Source: Pseudoalteromonas rubra
GTDB lineage: Bacteria > Pseudomonadota > Gammaproteobacteria > Enterobacterales > Alteromonadaceae
Length of the DNA stretch: 64,000 bases
Direction: 5' to 3'
Assembly (NCBI RefSeq): GCF_005887095.1
Contig: NZ_PNCI01000026.1
Coordinates: forward strand, 1 to 64,000
Under the pieces are notes generated by a model, which made no database searches, was not told the DNA's origin, and saw only the letters and a program-made list of their open reading frames with translations. This document shows positions 1-9,096 of this stretch, one piece after another. A program made the translations under genes and the position numbers. Numbering within the stretch: the first letter of the stretch is position 1; every line of letters begins with the position of its first letter.

Positions 1-1820
1 TCATCAGGGGCCGCATCGGAGACTTCTTCCAGCAGGCTGTCGATATCATCGGGCGCTTCTGCCAGCATATCTGCGTCCGGGGCCGTATCAGAGGCTTCGG
101 CCAGCAGGCTGTCTATGTCATCAGTGTCAATATCTGATTCTTCAGGGAGGGCATCGTCGTCACCCGAATCCTGAGCCTGATCAAGCAAGCTGTCTATATC
201 GTCAACGTCAAAATCGTCTTCTGCGATATCGGGTTCATCATCAAGTGCGCCATCGAGTAAGTCGTCAATGTCATCAGCACTCAGAATACCGTCGTCTGTC
301 GCTGCTCCATCAGCCGCTGGGGACTTTGGGGGCGACTCACCGACTTCATCTATCAAGCTATCTATGTCGTCCAGATCAAAGTCTTCATCTGCTACGTCTG
401 CCTCAGCAGTATCAGCTTCCTCCAGACTCTCTTCCGCCAATTCTTCGCTTAATGCCGCAAGTGCATCATCACTGACATCCAGAGTATCGTCATCTGCTCC
501 TTCGCTGACTTCATTGAACAAATCATCAATGTCATCGGCGCTCAATATGTCGTTATCGCCTGATACTGCTTCTGCGTCGACATCCAGGGTGATTTCATCG
601 CCCAGGCTGTCGTCCGCTTCATCAAAGTTTTGTTGCAAGAACTCATCAAGATCGTCATCACCTGATTGCTGGGTTGTGTCATCCGATTCATCGTCAAACA
701 CAATGTCGTCGTTCAGTAAGCTGTCCAGTTCATCCTGTTCAAGCGTATCATTGCCTTCTTCAAACGCATCATCTTCCAGGCTGTCAAAGACGATTTCGTC
801 ATCTGGCAGGATATCGTCATCCAGCTGAACACCTTCGTTTAAGGCATCTTCGCCACTGTCATGGGGCATATCCAAATCGAGTGGGTCTGCCGCTGCCGCT
901 GTAGCCGTTGCAGCGGCGGCTGGTGCTGGAGACTGTGGTAAAAATTCATCGTCTTCCTCGGCTGGTTTTGCCTTGCCTTTGCGCATACGCATCACCACTG
1001 CACCTATGATCAGCAAAGCGGGAATGGTGGCAAGTAAGGCCACAACCAGAGGGTTAGCAAATAGCTTAGCAAAACTGAACTCGGCGTCCGCCTGTGCCTG
1101 CATTTGCTGCTGCGCGATCAGCTCGTTTTGCATGTCGATCACGGCTTTAAGTTGCTGCTGAATTTCACTGTCTCTGCCCAACTGATCCTGAACATTTTTT
1201 AGCTCTTCAGAAATATTATTCAGCTTTCTCTCAAGTTCGTTATTTTCCTGGAGGATCTCTTCTACACTGCGAACAGACGTTTTAAATTGGGTTTGTAAAT
1301 CAAGCAGGCGGGAGTCTTGCTCCATCTTAAGTGATTTGAGCTCATTGGTGAGCGCTTCGCGCGCTTCTTCAACATCGACCTTACGCGCTTGTGTCACGCG
1401 TTTGTCGGCAGCGTCTATGGTCGCCTGATCAAGCTTGCCGCTTTTTTTCAGCTCCCATAACTCATCGTCTTGATCTGATTTTTGACGTGCTAGTTGCGCA
1501 TTAACGCGGCGTATTTCAGCTAATGTGGGAATTTTAAGGTAAGCGCCATCACGCATATGGTTTAGGTTATTGTCGAGAAAAGCCTGAGGGTTTTTCTCGT
1601 ATAAAGCCTGCATTACCTGATAAATTGAAACGGAGTCATTAGGGCGAACTTTGTGCGCGATGCGCCATAAGGTATCTGTTGACTTTATCGGGCCAACTGA
1701 GCGTCCCTGAAGCCCCAGATCAACCCCTTTCGGACCTTTGAGAACGGTCCCGTCCTGGGTATGAACGGGCGCTGCAATTAGGGCCATTGCTAAGATACAA
1801 ATAAAGGCTAAACCGCGCAT
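1..1820 (-). CDS. fimV: FimV-type inner-membrane/peptidoglycan-binding protein, C-terminus cut by window edge
   Basis: Seen: the start at 1820 has an AAGGA ribosome-binding site five to six bases upstream. A signal peptide covers about residues 1-22. A LysM-like FimV N-domain follows (about 45-110, with the TLWRIA motif), then a long charged coiled coil (about 140-245), one membrane helix (about 254-277) and a very acidic cytoplasmic tail. The tail carries at least six copies of a DDIDSLL-type repeat and continues past base 1, so 606 residues are in the window. Family knowledge: FimV/HubP proteins are polar organisers tied to type IV pili, twitching and chemotaxis; they bind peptidoglycan by LysM outside and recruit partners by the acidic tail inside. 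Context: it lies downstream of asd and pdxB, the order usual in this group, with truA normally next. A terminator sits between asd and fimV, so fimV probably has its own promoter. Confidence 0.93.
   Translation of the reverse strand, partial: MRGLAFICILAMALIAAPVHTQDGTVLKGPKGVDLGLQGRSVGPIKSTDTLWRIAHKVRPNDSVSIYQVMQALYEKNPQAFLDNNLNHMRDGAYLKIPTLAEIRRVNAQLARQKSDQDDELWELKKSGKLDQATIDAADKRVTQARKVDVEEAREALTNELKSLKMEQDSRLLDLQTQFKTSVRSVEEILQENNELERKLNNISEELKNVQDQLGRDSEIQQQLKAVIDMQNELIAQQQMQAQADAEFSFAKLFANPLVVALLATIPALLIIGAVVMRMRKGKAKPAEEDDEFLPQSPAPAAAATATAAAADPLDLDMPHDSGEDALNEGVQLDDDILPDDEIVFDSLEDDAFEEGNDTLEQDELDSLLNDDIVFDDESDDTTQQSGDDDLDEFLQQNFDEADDSLGDEITLDVDAEAVSGDNDILSADDIDDLFNEVSEGADDDTLDVSDDALAALSEELAEESLEEADTAEADVADEDFDLDDIDSLIDEVGESPPKSPAADGAATDDGILSADDIDDLLDGALDDEPDIAEDDFDVDDIDSLLDQAQDSGDDDALPEESDIDTDDIDSLLAEASDTAPDADMLAEAPDDIDSLLEEVSDAAPD
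30..535 (-). repeat. Acidic DDID[SD]L[LIF] repeats in the FimV tail
   Basis: Six in-frame copies of a seven-residue acidic motif lie at about 30-50, 102-122, 182-203, 254-274, 351-371 and 515-535 (minus strand). They are separated by 50-145 bases of Asp/Glu/Ser/Ala-rich coding sequence. The copies differ at the nucleotide level, so they are a protein repeat and not a recent DNA duplication. Such repeats are typical of FimV/HubP tails. Confidence 0.8.
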
Positions 1821-2104
1821 GCTGTTCCTTTGTATACTCTTCTTGCGCTGCCCTGGCGGCAACGCGACTACTGAATTGTGCTTAATAGGGCTTGTGCAAG
1901 CTCTGTTCCAATTGCCAACTATAAACCAGATAACGGTGAATATCCATCGCCAAAGTATTGAAAATTAACATTCTTATCATGCTTTTTGGTGAGTTACCAA
2001 TTCTTTATTTAAGCCTCTGAATACACTCAAGGATAGACGAAATACATAGACTTGGCGGATGAGAAGTGAAAAGTGGCAAAATGCTGCCGTATGGGAACAT
2101 ATAG
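1821..2104 (-). promoter_or_regulatory. Non-coding stretch upstream of fimV
   Basis: About 280 bases lie between the asd terminator and fimV, with no convincing ORF on either strand. The fimV promoter should lie here, because a terminator separates fimV from asd. I could not pick a clear -35/-10 pair, so only the general role is inferred. Confidence 0.35.
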
Positions 2105-2139
2105 AAAAGGAATTTGGGCCCGTCATTGTTCACGGGCCC
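2105..2139 (-). terminator. Rho-independent-like terminator of the pdxB-asd unit
   Basis: Read on the minus strand just after the asd stop, an 8-bp GC-rich stem (arms 2116-2123 and 2132-2139, GGGCCCGT/ACGGGCCC) with an 8-base loop is followed by AAATTCCTTTT. The tail is T-rich but imperfect. Confidence 0.65.
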
Positions 2140-2147
2140 GACAGCCA

Positions 2148-3164
2148 TTACAGGTAGTGCGCAATTAATTCTTCTGCAATCTGTACACTGTTTGTTGCGG
2201 CCCCTTTGCGGGTATTGTCAGACACCACCCAGAGGTTCAGGCCATGTGGGTGCGAAATATCAGCTCTCAGTCGACCTACATAAACCGTGTCATTGCCGCT
2301 GGCATCACTGACCGGTGTCGGATAATCCTGCTCATCTTCAATCAGTTCGAGACCTTGGGCATCATTTAACAACTGTTTAATGTGTTCAAGATCATAAGGC
2401 ATACGCGTTTCGAGGTGGATCGCCTCGGCATGACCATAAAAAACAGGCACGCGAACAGCCGTTGGGTTAACCATAACACTGCTATCGCCGAGGATTTTTT
2501 GTGTCTCCCAAACCATTTTCATTTCTTCTTTGGTATAGCCATTGTCCTGGAAGGCATCAATTTGCGGAATAACATTAAAGGCGATTTGCTTAGTGAATAC
2601 CTCATTTTCCATAGGTCTGGCATTCATCAGGTTAGCAGTTTGTTTAGCCAGCTCTTCAACCGCCTCTTTGCCTGCACCAGATACAGCTTGATAGGTAGAC
2701 ACATTGATACGGTCAATGCCGTAGGCATCATAGATAGGTTTCAATGCCACCATCATTTGAATGGTCGAACAATTTGGATTGGCGATGATGTTGCGATTGC
2801 GAAAATCAGCCAGGCTGGCACTGTTTACCTCAGGGACAACCAAGGGCACATCATAGTCATATCTAAAATGTGATGTGTTATCAATGACAATACAGCCCGC
2901 TTCGGCCGCTATTGGCGCATACTGTTCCGACACGCTGCCTCCGGCCGAAAACAAACCTATATGAGCCTGGCTAAAATCAAACTCTGCCACATCCAGCACA
3001 GTGAGCGTCTCACCGTTAAACTCAATTTCTTCACCCGCACTGCGGCTGCTTGCCAGAGGATACAAATTGCCAACCGGGAACTTTCGTTCGGCCAGAGTTT
3101 CAATAATTTGCTTGCCTACCAGCCCGGTTGCACCGAGCACCGCCACATCATATTTCTGCGACAT
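2148..3164 (-). CDS. asd: Aspartate-semialdehyde dehydrogenase
   Basis: Role: reduces aspartyl phosphate to aspartate semialdehyde with NADPH in the cytoplasm, the branch step to lysine/diaminopimelate, threonine and methionine. Seen: N-terminal nucleotide-binding GATGLVG (about residues 11-17), the catalytic cysteine in NPNCST (Cys132 counting from the chosen start), a Gln in TYQAVSGAG, and the RVPVFYGHAEA block with the substrate-binding Arg and catalytic His. Length is 338 residues, normal for the family. The upstream ATG at 3176 is possible but lies inside the likely ribosome-binding region; the ATG at 3164 has GAGGA six bases before it and gives the usual MSQKYDVAVLGATG start. It begins 13 bases after the pdxB stop, so the two are co-transcribed. 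The alternative is the inactive USG-1 paralogue found at this place in enterics; retention of the cysteine and the Arg/His block argues against that. Confidence 0.92.
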   Translation of the reverse strand: MSQKYDVAVLGATGLVGKQIIETLAERKFPVGNLYPLASSRSAGEEIEFNGETLTVLDVAEFDFSQAHIGLFSAGGSVSEQYAPIAAEAGCIVIDNTSHFRYDYDVPLVVPEVNSASLADFRNRNIIANPNCSTIQMMVALKPIYDAYGIDRINVSTYQAVSGAGKEAVEELAKQTANLMNARPMENEVFTKQIAFNVIPQIDAFQDNGYTKEEMKMVWETQKILGDSSVMVNPTAVRVPVFYGHAEAIHLETRMPYDLEHIKQLLNDAQGLELIEDEQDYPTPVSDASGNDTVYVGRLRADISHPHGLNLWVVSDNTRKGAATNSVQIAEELIAHYL

Positions 3165-3177
3165 ATTATTCCTCATT

Positions 3178-4299
3178 CTAATTAACTACTTTAAAACCAA
3201 GCTGTTGTAACTGCGTCCCACACTGAGGTGCATTTTGCACTGTCAAGGTATTAAACTCCCGACGAGGTGGGTAATTTTTACGCAACATATCAAACCCCTG
3301 ACTAGAGATATTGTTACGCATCAGGCCATCATCTCGACGAATATCATAGACCAGATGAACCAGTCTGCCGAGTTCCTGTTCACTAAGCGTATGTTCTGCA
3401 TAGCAGGATGTCAGAGCCGGGATCGGCAAAAACGACTCAAGCGACTTTGTGGCCGCAATACCAAGTTGATCACACAAGGCCTGATACAACATTTGCGTCC
3501 CTCGGGCTTTCCCTTCAAGAGTGTGGCCAGCAATGTGCACCGACGCAAACAACGTGTGATCTAATAAGGGCATTAGAATATTGGGTTCATTTTCCCATAC
3601 ATCTAACACCAAATCGATTGCCTGGCCGTTCTCAAGCGCTGCTAACAAAGCCTGATTATCAATCACATCTCCCCGGCTTGCATTGATCACCAACATATCA
3701 GGCTTAAGCGTTGCTATTCGCTCAGCATTAAGTATGTGTCGGGTCTGATGAGTACCGGTTTTGATCAAAGGTACATGGAAAGTAACGATATCGGCTTGTG
3801 CTAACAGCTCATCAAACGGCATATGTTGCGCTAAAGTCCCTGCTTCATAACGGAGCGGGTCACACAATAGCAGCTCTACTCCACTGGCAGCCAGTTTATC
3901 GTGTAAGCACTGGCCTATATTGCCAACCCCGACGATACCCAGCTTTTTACCTTGCAGATTAATCGCCTTGTGCTGCGCATAGGCATACAAAGCACTGATC
4001 ACGTACTCGGCGACCGCAACAGCATTGCAACCAGGGGCGCTGGCAAAGCCAATGTCTCGCTCAGCCAGTAACGACCTGTCAATGTGGTCGACCCCAATTG
4101 TAGCGGTACCAACAAACTTTAGCTTTGATGCCTCAGCCAAGAGTGTATGACCAACCTGAGTGACAGAGCGCGTAAGCAACACGTCAACATCAGCGAGCTG
4201 GTGTGGCGCTATGGTGCGACCATCAAAACGACTTACCTCCCCCAGATCAGAGAAAAACTCTTCAACCAGGGGCATATTCTGATCTGCAAGGATCTTCAT
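3178..4299 (-). CDS. pdxB: Erythronate-4-phosphate dehydrogenase
   Basis: Role: NAD-dependent oxidation of 4-phosphoerythronate, the second step of the DXP-independent route to pyridoxal 5'-phosphate. Seen: 373 residues; the NAD-binding Rossmann motif GVGNIG at 124-129; family blocks around VGTATIGVDHID (about 63-74) and HIAGHTLEGKARGT near residue 255; and a C-terminal extension typical of PdxB as against other D-2-hydroxyacid dehydrogenases. It is followed at 13 bases by asd, matching the common pdxB-asd/usg-fimV-truA arrangement. The ribosome-binding site GGGAAG is close to the ATG, which may lower translation. Confidence 0.94.
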   Translation of the reverse strand: MKILADQNMPLVEEFFSDLGEVSRFDGRTIAPHQLADVDVLLTRSVTQVGHTLLAEASKLKFVGTATIGVDHIDRSLLAERDIGFASAPGCNAVAVAEYVISALYAYAQHKAINLQGKKLGIVGVGNIGQCLHDKLAASGVELLLCDPLRYEAGTLAQHMPFDELLAQADIVTFHVPLIKTGTHQTRHILNAERIATLKPDMLVINASRGDVIDNQALLAALENGQAIDLVLDVWENEPNILMPLLDHTLFASVHIAGHTLEGKARGTQMLYQALCDQLGIAATKSLESFLPIPALTSCYAEHTLSEQELGRLVHLVYDIRRDDGLMRNNISSQGFDMLRKNYPPRREFNTLTVQNAPQCGTQLQQLGFKVVN

Positions 4300-4361
4300 T
4301 CATACTTCCCAAACGATACACGGACCCTTCATTGTACCGCAGCCAAGGCCCAGACAACAGG

Positions 4362-4652
4362 CTAACGTTTGTGAACCCCAATACTGATGGCCGCAAACAT
4401 CACGCAAAGCAAAAATATCACCAGCGCTTTGATACTGGGTTGCTCGGTTAGATTTATCCACGGGCTGACCAAAAACGCTTGAACATTACACCAGGCTAAA
4501 AACATAGCAATGATACTGGCGCCCTGATAACCATAGATAGCGCACAAGACGCAACTGGCAAGATTAAGAAATACAGCAGGTTGATAAAGATGTGCTGAAA
4601 GCAGCATAGCAAAAAACGTCGCAGATGCGACACACAATGTTCCATATTGCAT
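4362..4652 (-). CDS. Small three-helix membrane protein of unknown function
   Basis: Not recognised. Seen: 96 residues with hydrophobic segments at about 5-25, 30-58 and 73-92, and a basic C-terminus (VHKR), which suggests an inner-membrane protein. A strong AGGAGGG ribosome-binding site lies eight bases before the ATG at 4652, and this is the main reason to accept it as a real gene. It is 62 bases upstream of pdxB on the same strand and may share its transcript. It is divergent from fadE. Confidence 0.7.
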   Translation of the reverse strand: MQYGTLCVASATFFAMLLSAHLYQPAVFLNLASCVLCAIYGYQGASIIAMFLAWCNVQAFLVSPWINLTEQPSIKALVIFLLCVMFAAISIGVHKR

Positions 4653-4861
4653 GACGATTCCCTCCTAGAATGAGCTCTTAAAATATAGGAGCAATCTTAA
4701 AAATTACAAACTCATTACATAAAAACAACACTAATATGACCAACTCGCGAGGTAACTAAATAGCAACTAAAATGAAGATAAGATGCTTTTTAGGCTTGAA
4801 ATCACTGGTCCAACAAGCTAGCCTAGCCAATGTGGTCAGACCTCTTACAAGGAATAACAAC

Positions 4862-7312
4862 ATGACACTTTTATTTACACTCGCTTTAATCGCACTGGTT
4901 AGCGCTGCCTGCTACCACCGTGCGAGCTGGAACACCTGCTTAGGTGTTGCTGCGGCGACGCTGCTGATCGGCACCTTCGCCGGCGCCTTTGGCGCATTTG
5001 CCTGGCTTATCTTCTTGGCCATCGCAGTTCCTCTATCAATGACTAATGTACGTCAACAGTATATCGTTGCACCATTGTTTAAGGCGTTCAAAAAAGTCAC
5101 GCCTAGCATGTCTGAAACAGAAAAGTCCGCTATCGATGCCGGTACCACTTGGTGGGAAGCCGACTTGTTCTGTGGTAATCCTAACTGGAATAAGCTTCAC
5201 CAGTATCAGGCACCACGTCTTACGGCCGAAGAGCAAGCCTTTATGGACGGTCCTGTTGAAGAAGTTTGCGCCATGCTGAACGACTGGGAAGCCACTCATG
5301 AGCTGACTGATCTACCGCAGGACGTATGGCAGTACCTCAAAGACAACAAGTTCTTTGCCATGATCATCAAAAAGCAATATGGTGGTCTGGAATTTTCGGC
5401 CTATGCACAGTCTTGTGTGTTGCAAAAGCTAACCAGTAAATCCTCTCTGCTTTCATCGATTGTAGGTGTACCTAATTCACTAGGTCCGGGCGAACTGCTT
5501 CAACACTATGGTACTCAAGAGCAAAAAGATCATTACCTGCCTCGTCTGGCAAAAGGCGATGAGATCCCCTGTTTTGCACTGACCTCGCCGGAGGCGGGCT
5601 CTGATGCCTCATCTATCCCTGATTTCGGTATCGTCTGTAAAGGTGAATGGGAAGGTAAAGAAACCTTAGGTATTCGCCTAACCTGGAATAAGCGTTATAT
5701 CACGCTTGCACCCGTTGCGACTGTACTTGGTCTGGCATTCAAAATGCGCGACCCGGATGGCCTGCTGGGCGACAAAAAAGAAATTGGTATTACCTGTGCG
5801 CTTATCCCAACCAGCACCCCAGGCGTTGAAATTGGCCGTCGTCACTTCCCGTTGAACGTGCCTTTCCAAAATGGTCCAACTAAGGGCGAAGACGTCTTTG
5901 TCCCCCTTGATTTCATCATAGGTGGTGCAAAAATGGCAGGCCAGGGCTGGCGTATGCTGGTGGAGTGTCTGTCAGTGGGTCGCGTGATCACGCTGCCGTC
6001 TAACTCAACCGGTGGTATTAAGTCTCTGGCGCTGGCCAGTGGTGCGTACAGCCGTATCCGCCGTCAGTTCAAATTGCCTATCGGTAAGATGGAAGGTATA
6101 GAAGAAGCACTGGCTAAACTGGGTGGTTATGCCTACAGCAGCGACGCAGCAGTGAGCATGTCGACGGGCGCCGTTGACTTAGGTGAAAAGCCGTCTGTTA
6201 TCTCTGCTATTTTGAAATATCACCTGACAGAGCAAATGCGTGACTCAACCAAGCATGCAATGGATATTCACGGCGGCAAAGGGATCTGTCTGGGTCCAAA
6301 TAACTACCTTGGCCGCGGTTATCAGGGTGCGCCTATTGCTATCACAGTAGAAGGTGCAAACATTCTGACTCGTAATATGATCATTTACGGTCAGGGCGCA
6401 ATTCGCTGTCATCCTTTTGTACTGGCTGAACTCAACGCTTGTACTATTAAGGATAAAGAAGAAGCACTGAACAGCTTTGACCAGGCATTGATGGGCCATA
6501 TTGGCTTTACCATTTCTAACCTGGTTCGCACTAAGTGGCTGGCTCTGACTGGTGGTCGCTTCAGCAAAGTACCATTTAACGATGAAACGGCAGACTACTA
6601 TCGTGCTGCTGCGCGCTTTAGTGCGTCGCTGGCACTGATGTCTGACATCTGTATGGCCGTATTTGGTGGCTCTTTGAAACGCAAAGAGCGTATTTCTGCG
6701 CGCCTTGGTGACTTGCTAAGCTACCTGTACCTGGTTTCTGCCACACTGAAGCGTTACAACGATGAAGGTCGTCGTAAAGAAGACTTACCTTACGTACAGT
6801 GGGCTTGTCAGGAACATTTGTACCTGTGTCAGCGTGCCCTGGCGGACCTAATTAACAACATGCCATCAATGGCATTGCGTGGCCTGCTTAAGCTGATCCT
6901 GTTCCCATTCGGTCGTCCGGTCCGTAAGCCGACGGATCAGATGGAGCACAAACTGGCGCAGCTTCTGCAAACACCAAGCTCAGCCCGTGACCGTCTGGCT
7001 TCACACATTTACCTGCGTGATGAACCGCTGAACCTGATCGGCAAACAAGAGCAAACACTGAAAGACATTCTGGAAGTAGAGCCTCTGTTCGACAAAGTAT
7101 GTCGTGCTAAAGGTGAAAAACTGCCATTTATGCGATTGGATAAAGTGGCCGAAATGGGCCGCGAATGTGGTGCACTAAATAACGATGAAGCCAACAAATT
7201 GGCAGCCGTTGAAGAGAAGCGACTGGCCGTTATCAATGTAGATGACTTTGACCCGGCCGACCTGCTGGCTGGTAAAGCCAGAGTGGTTGCAAAAGACGCG
7301 GACGCCGCGTAA
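4862..7312 (+). CDS. fadE: Acyl-CoA dehydrogenase FadE
   Basis: Role: FAD-dependent first oxidation of acyl-CoA to trans-2-enoyl-CoA in fatty-acid beta-oxidation, at the inner membrane. Seen: 816 residues from the chosen ATG, the family's unusual length (the E. coli protein is 814). There is a hydrophobic N-terminus (about 1-58), then the acyl-CoA dehydrogenase core with [15 protein letters not shown] near residue 240 and [12 protein letters not shown] near residue 478, and a long C-terminal extension specific to FadE. A longer frame opens at 4772, but the ATG at 4862 has AAGGAA seven bases upstream and gives the usual [12 protein letters not shown] start, so it is preferred. It stands alone and ends at a strong terminator. 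Regulation by fatty-acid regulators such as FadR or PsrA is expected, but no operator was identified. Confidence 0.95.
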   Translation: MTLLFTLALIALVSAACYHRASWNTCLGVAAATLLIGTFAGAFGAFAWLIFLAIAVPLSMTNVRQQYIVAPLFKAFKKVTPSMSETEKSAIDAGTTWWEADLFCGNPNWNKLHQYQAPRLTAEEQAFMDGPVEEVCAMLNDWEATHELTDLPQDVWQYLKDNKFFAMIIKKQYGGLEFSAYAQSCVLQKLTSKSSLLSSIVGVPNSLGPGELLQHYGTQEQKDHYLPRLAKGDEIPCFALTSPEAGSDASSIPDFGIVCKGEWEGKETLGIRLTWNKRYITLAPVATVLGLAFKMRDPDGLLGDKKEIGITCALIPTSTPGVEIGRRHFPLNVPFQNGPTKGEDVFVPLDFIIGGAKMAGQGWRMLVECLSVGRVITLPSNSTGGIKSLALASGAYSRIRRQFKLPIGKMEGIEEALAKLGGYAYSSDAAVSMSTGAVDLGEKPSVISAILKYHLTEQMRDSTKHAMDIHGGKGICLGPNNYLGRGYQGAPIAITVEGANILTRNMIIYGQGAIRCHPFVLAELNACTIKDKEEALNSFDQALMGHIGFTISNLVRTKWLALTGGRFSKVPFNDETADYYRAAARFSASLALMSDICMAVFGGSLKRKERISARLGDLLSYLYLVSATLKRYNDEGRRKEDLPYVQWACQEHLYLCQRALADLINNMPSMALRGLLKLILFPFGRPVRKPTDQMEHKLAQLLQTPSSARDRLASHIYLRDEPLNLIGKQEQTLKDILEVEPLFDKVCRAKGEKLPFMRLDKVAEMGRECGALNNDEANKLAAVEEKRLAVINVDDFDPADLLAGKARVVAKDADAA

Positions 7313-7328
7313 CTTGTCTCTAATGTAA

Positions 7329-7352
7329 AGGCCAGCCATGCTGGCCTGTTTT
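7329..7352 (+). terminator. Terminator between fadE and the facing membrane-protein gene
   Basis: A perfect 8-bp stem AGGCCAGC/GCTGGCCT (7329-7336 and 7340-7347) with a three-base loop is followed by a T-rich run (GTTTTGTTT). Upstream it is flanked by TAATGTAA, giving only a weak T tract on the other strand. It ends fadE and may also serve the converging gene. Confidence 0.85.
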
Positions 7353-7363
7353 GTTTGCCTGTA

Positions 7364-8440
7364 CTAAATAAACAGCACTTTAATCATCATCAGCGTCACA
7401 CTGACACAGCCCCAGACAACAGCAAAACGCTGCGGATAGTGCTTTAGAGTCCATACAAGTGCCGGACAAGTAGCGATTACCGACACGGTATACAACTCGC
7501 CGTTTAACAGCACAACTCCCGCAAGCCAGCTGACCAAACACAATATGTAAATCAAAGCGCTTTGGCTAAACTCAATTTGACTATCAAGACCCAGACTACG
7601 CCAAAACCCCCTGCGCCCGGCAGCCTGTTTACTGGTATCTAAATACAAGCTGGACCACCACAACTGGTTCACCAGCAGTATGATCAAAGTGTAGTAGTGC
7701 AGCAGATCGGGCCGCTCATTAGCCATGATGACACCCGCCCACAAAGCCAGAAATGATGCGCCTGCTCGCCACAACACCACCCAGGGATACTCTTTGATGA
7801 CATAGTACCAAAAGCTGACAGAGCTAAGCTGGGGTTGTGGCGCCGCTAGTTTCAGCTTGGGCCTGAACCAATCCAGCGCAAGCCAAAGCATGCTCACAGC
7901 CAGATATGTCTGAATATCCGGCGCCAGCCAGACGGCAACGAAAGCAACACACAATGATGAAACCAATGTTTGCGGGCGGTACAGCAAGGCCAGTGCAAAC
8001 AGCCACTGTGCCAGCATAAACCCTGGCAACTGAGGAGCCTGCCAGAGTGTCGCTGTGCCCATGCTCACTGCGAGGAGTAAAGCTGCACCAAATAGCACAT
8101 GGCATATCAGTAACAGCAGCCAGTCAGCCACAAACTGATGAAACCGGGTTCGCAGCAGGGTCTGGTGATAAGCCCTGTGCCTGGCATCTGTAATGGCGGG
8201 CTTAACCGCCTGTAACAGCAAACTTTGTAGCAACAGGAAACCAAATGCCACTTTCATCGCAACACCGTGCGAGTCGAATGACACCAACTTACCCAGACCA
8301 AAAAACACCCCAATGATCAACTGCGGGATGAAAATGAAGAATAAGGTCACAAACATGAGTGAGAACTGCTGAAGCTGGCGCAACAACGCGGCCAGCACAA
8401 CTCGAAACGCACGGTAACGATACTGATAATAATGTAACAT
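7364..8440 (-). CDS. Multi-pass membrane protein, probable permease partner of the adjacent ABC ATPase
   Basis: Seen: 358 residues with about eight to ten hydrophobic segments spread over the whole length, basic loops and no signal peptide. I do not recognise a named family. Context: the ATPase stop codon lies seven bases upstream on the same strand, so the two are translated together. A lone ATPase plus a multi-pass protein is the usual layout of a small ABC exporter or an ABC-2-like system; this role is inferred. Start choice: the frame opens with a TTG at 8455, but the ATG at 8440 has GAGGTG just upstream and no overlap with the ATPase, so it is preferred. Confidence 0.8.
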   Translation of the reverse strand: MLHYYQYRYRAFRVVLAALLRQLQQFSLMFVTLFFIFIPQLIIGVFFGLGKLVSFDSHGVAMKVAFGFLLLQSLLLQAVKPAITDARHRAYHQTLLRTRFHQFVADWLLLLICHVLFGAALLLAVSMGTATLWQAPQLPGFMLAQWLFALALLYRPQTLVSSLCVAFVAVWLAPDIQTYLAVSMLWLALDWFRPKLKLAAPQPQLSSVSFWYYVIKEYPWVVLWRAGASFLALWAGVIMANERPDLLHYYTLIILLVNQLWWSSLYLDTSKQAAGRRGFWRSLGLDSQIEFSQSALIYILCLVSWLAGVVLLNGELYTVSVIATCPALVWTLKHYPQRFAVVWGCVSVTLMMIKVLFI

Positions 8441-8447
8441 CAGCACC

Positions 8448-9029
8448 TCACTCAAACAGTGACTGAGTTACAAAGCCAATATCAATAAAGGGCTGAGGCT
8501 CATGACAACTCATGATCACTTGTGCAGGGTGATGAATAAGCCAGCTCAACAACACATCAACGCTGGCATGATCTAATGCAGCGCTCGGTTCATCCAGCAC
8601 CAGATAAGGCGTATTTCTCATCATAGCATTGATTAGTTGGCACTTTTTCTGATTACCGGACGACAGCGCCCCGTAACGGGTATCCAAAAAAGCCTCAAAT
8701 TCCATTTGCCGGATCATTAGCTCAGGCCAGGGACATGCCCAGCTTTTCGCTGTCAATCGCAGTAATTGTCTGGCCGTCAAAAAATCAGGATAGGCTATTG
8801 AGTCACTGGCCAGTGCCACGATTCTCTGCATGGCAGGGTGTTGCTTACCGTCAAACAGTACATCACCATGAAACGCATCATCCAGGCCGGCAATGATCCT
8901 AAACAAGGTACTTTTCCCCAGTCCATTTGGCGCTTCGATGCAGAGCTTCTGCTCACTTAGCGCGGCACAATAGTCCGAAAAAACAGGGTCATGCAAATAC
9001 ACTTTCGTGAGGTGTTTTATTTCTATCAT
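8448..9029 (-). CDS. ABC transporter ATP-binding protein, short form
   Basis: Role: ATPase subunit, probably driving the membrane protein encoded directly downstream; the substrate is unknown. Seen: 193 residues, shorter than typical ABC ATPases (220-250). It has a Walker A at 33-41 reading APNGLGKST, where the first Gly of the P-loop is Ala; a signature LSSGNQ at 122-127; a Walker B YLVLDE at about 142-147; and a switch His in SCHEP (His176). The signature is LSSGN rather than LSGGQ. The ATG at 9029 has AAGGA five to six bases upstream. No third subunit or periplasmic binding protein is encoded beside it, which favours an export or membrane-remodelling role. Confidence 0.88.
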   Translation of the reverse strand: MIEIKHLTKVYLHDPVFSDYCAALSEQKLCIEAPNGLGKSTLFRIIAGLDDAFHGDVLFDGKQHPAMQRIVALASDSIAYPDFLTARQLLRLTAKSWACPWPELMIRQMEFEAFLDTRYGALSSGNQKKCQLINAMMRNTPYLVLDEPSAALDHASVDVLLSWLIHHPAQVIMSCHEPQPFIDIGFVTQSLFE

Positions 9030-9096
9030 ACTGGTCCTTGATATTTAACCGTTCCGATATTAACAAAACACCTCAATACAAAGTATCTGTGTGTGG

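Noticed and set aside
268..828. 186-residue serine-rich plus-strand ORF
   Set aside because: It is the antisense of the acidic Asp-rich fimV tail (GAT/GAC read backward gives Ser codons); the low complexity explains its length.
2148..3164. USG-1, the inactive Asd paralogue found here in enteric bacteria
   Set aside because: The catalytic Cys and the Arg/His block of active Asd are present.
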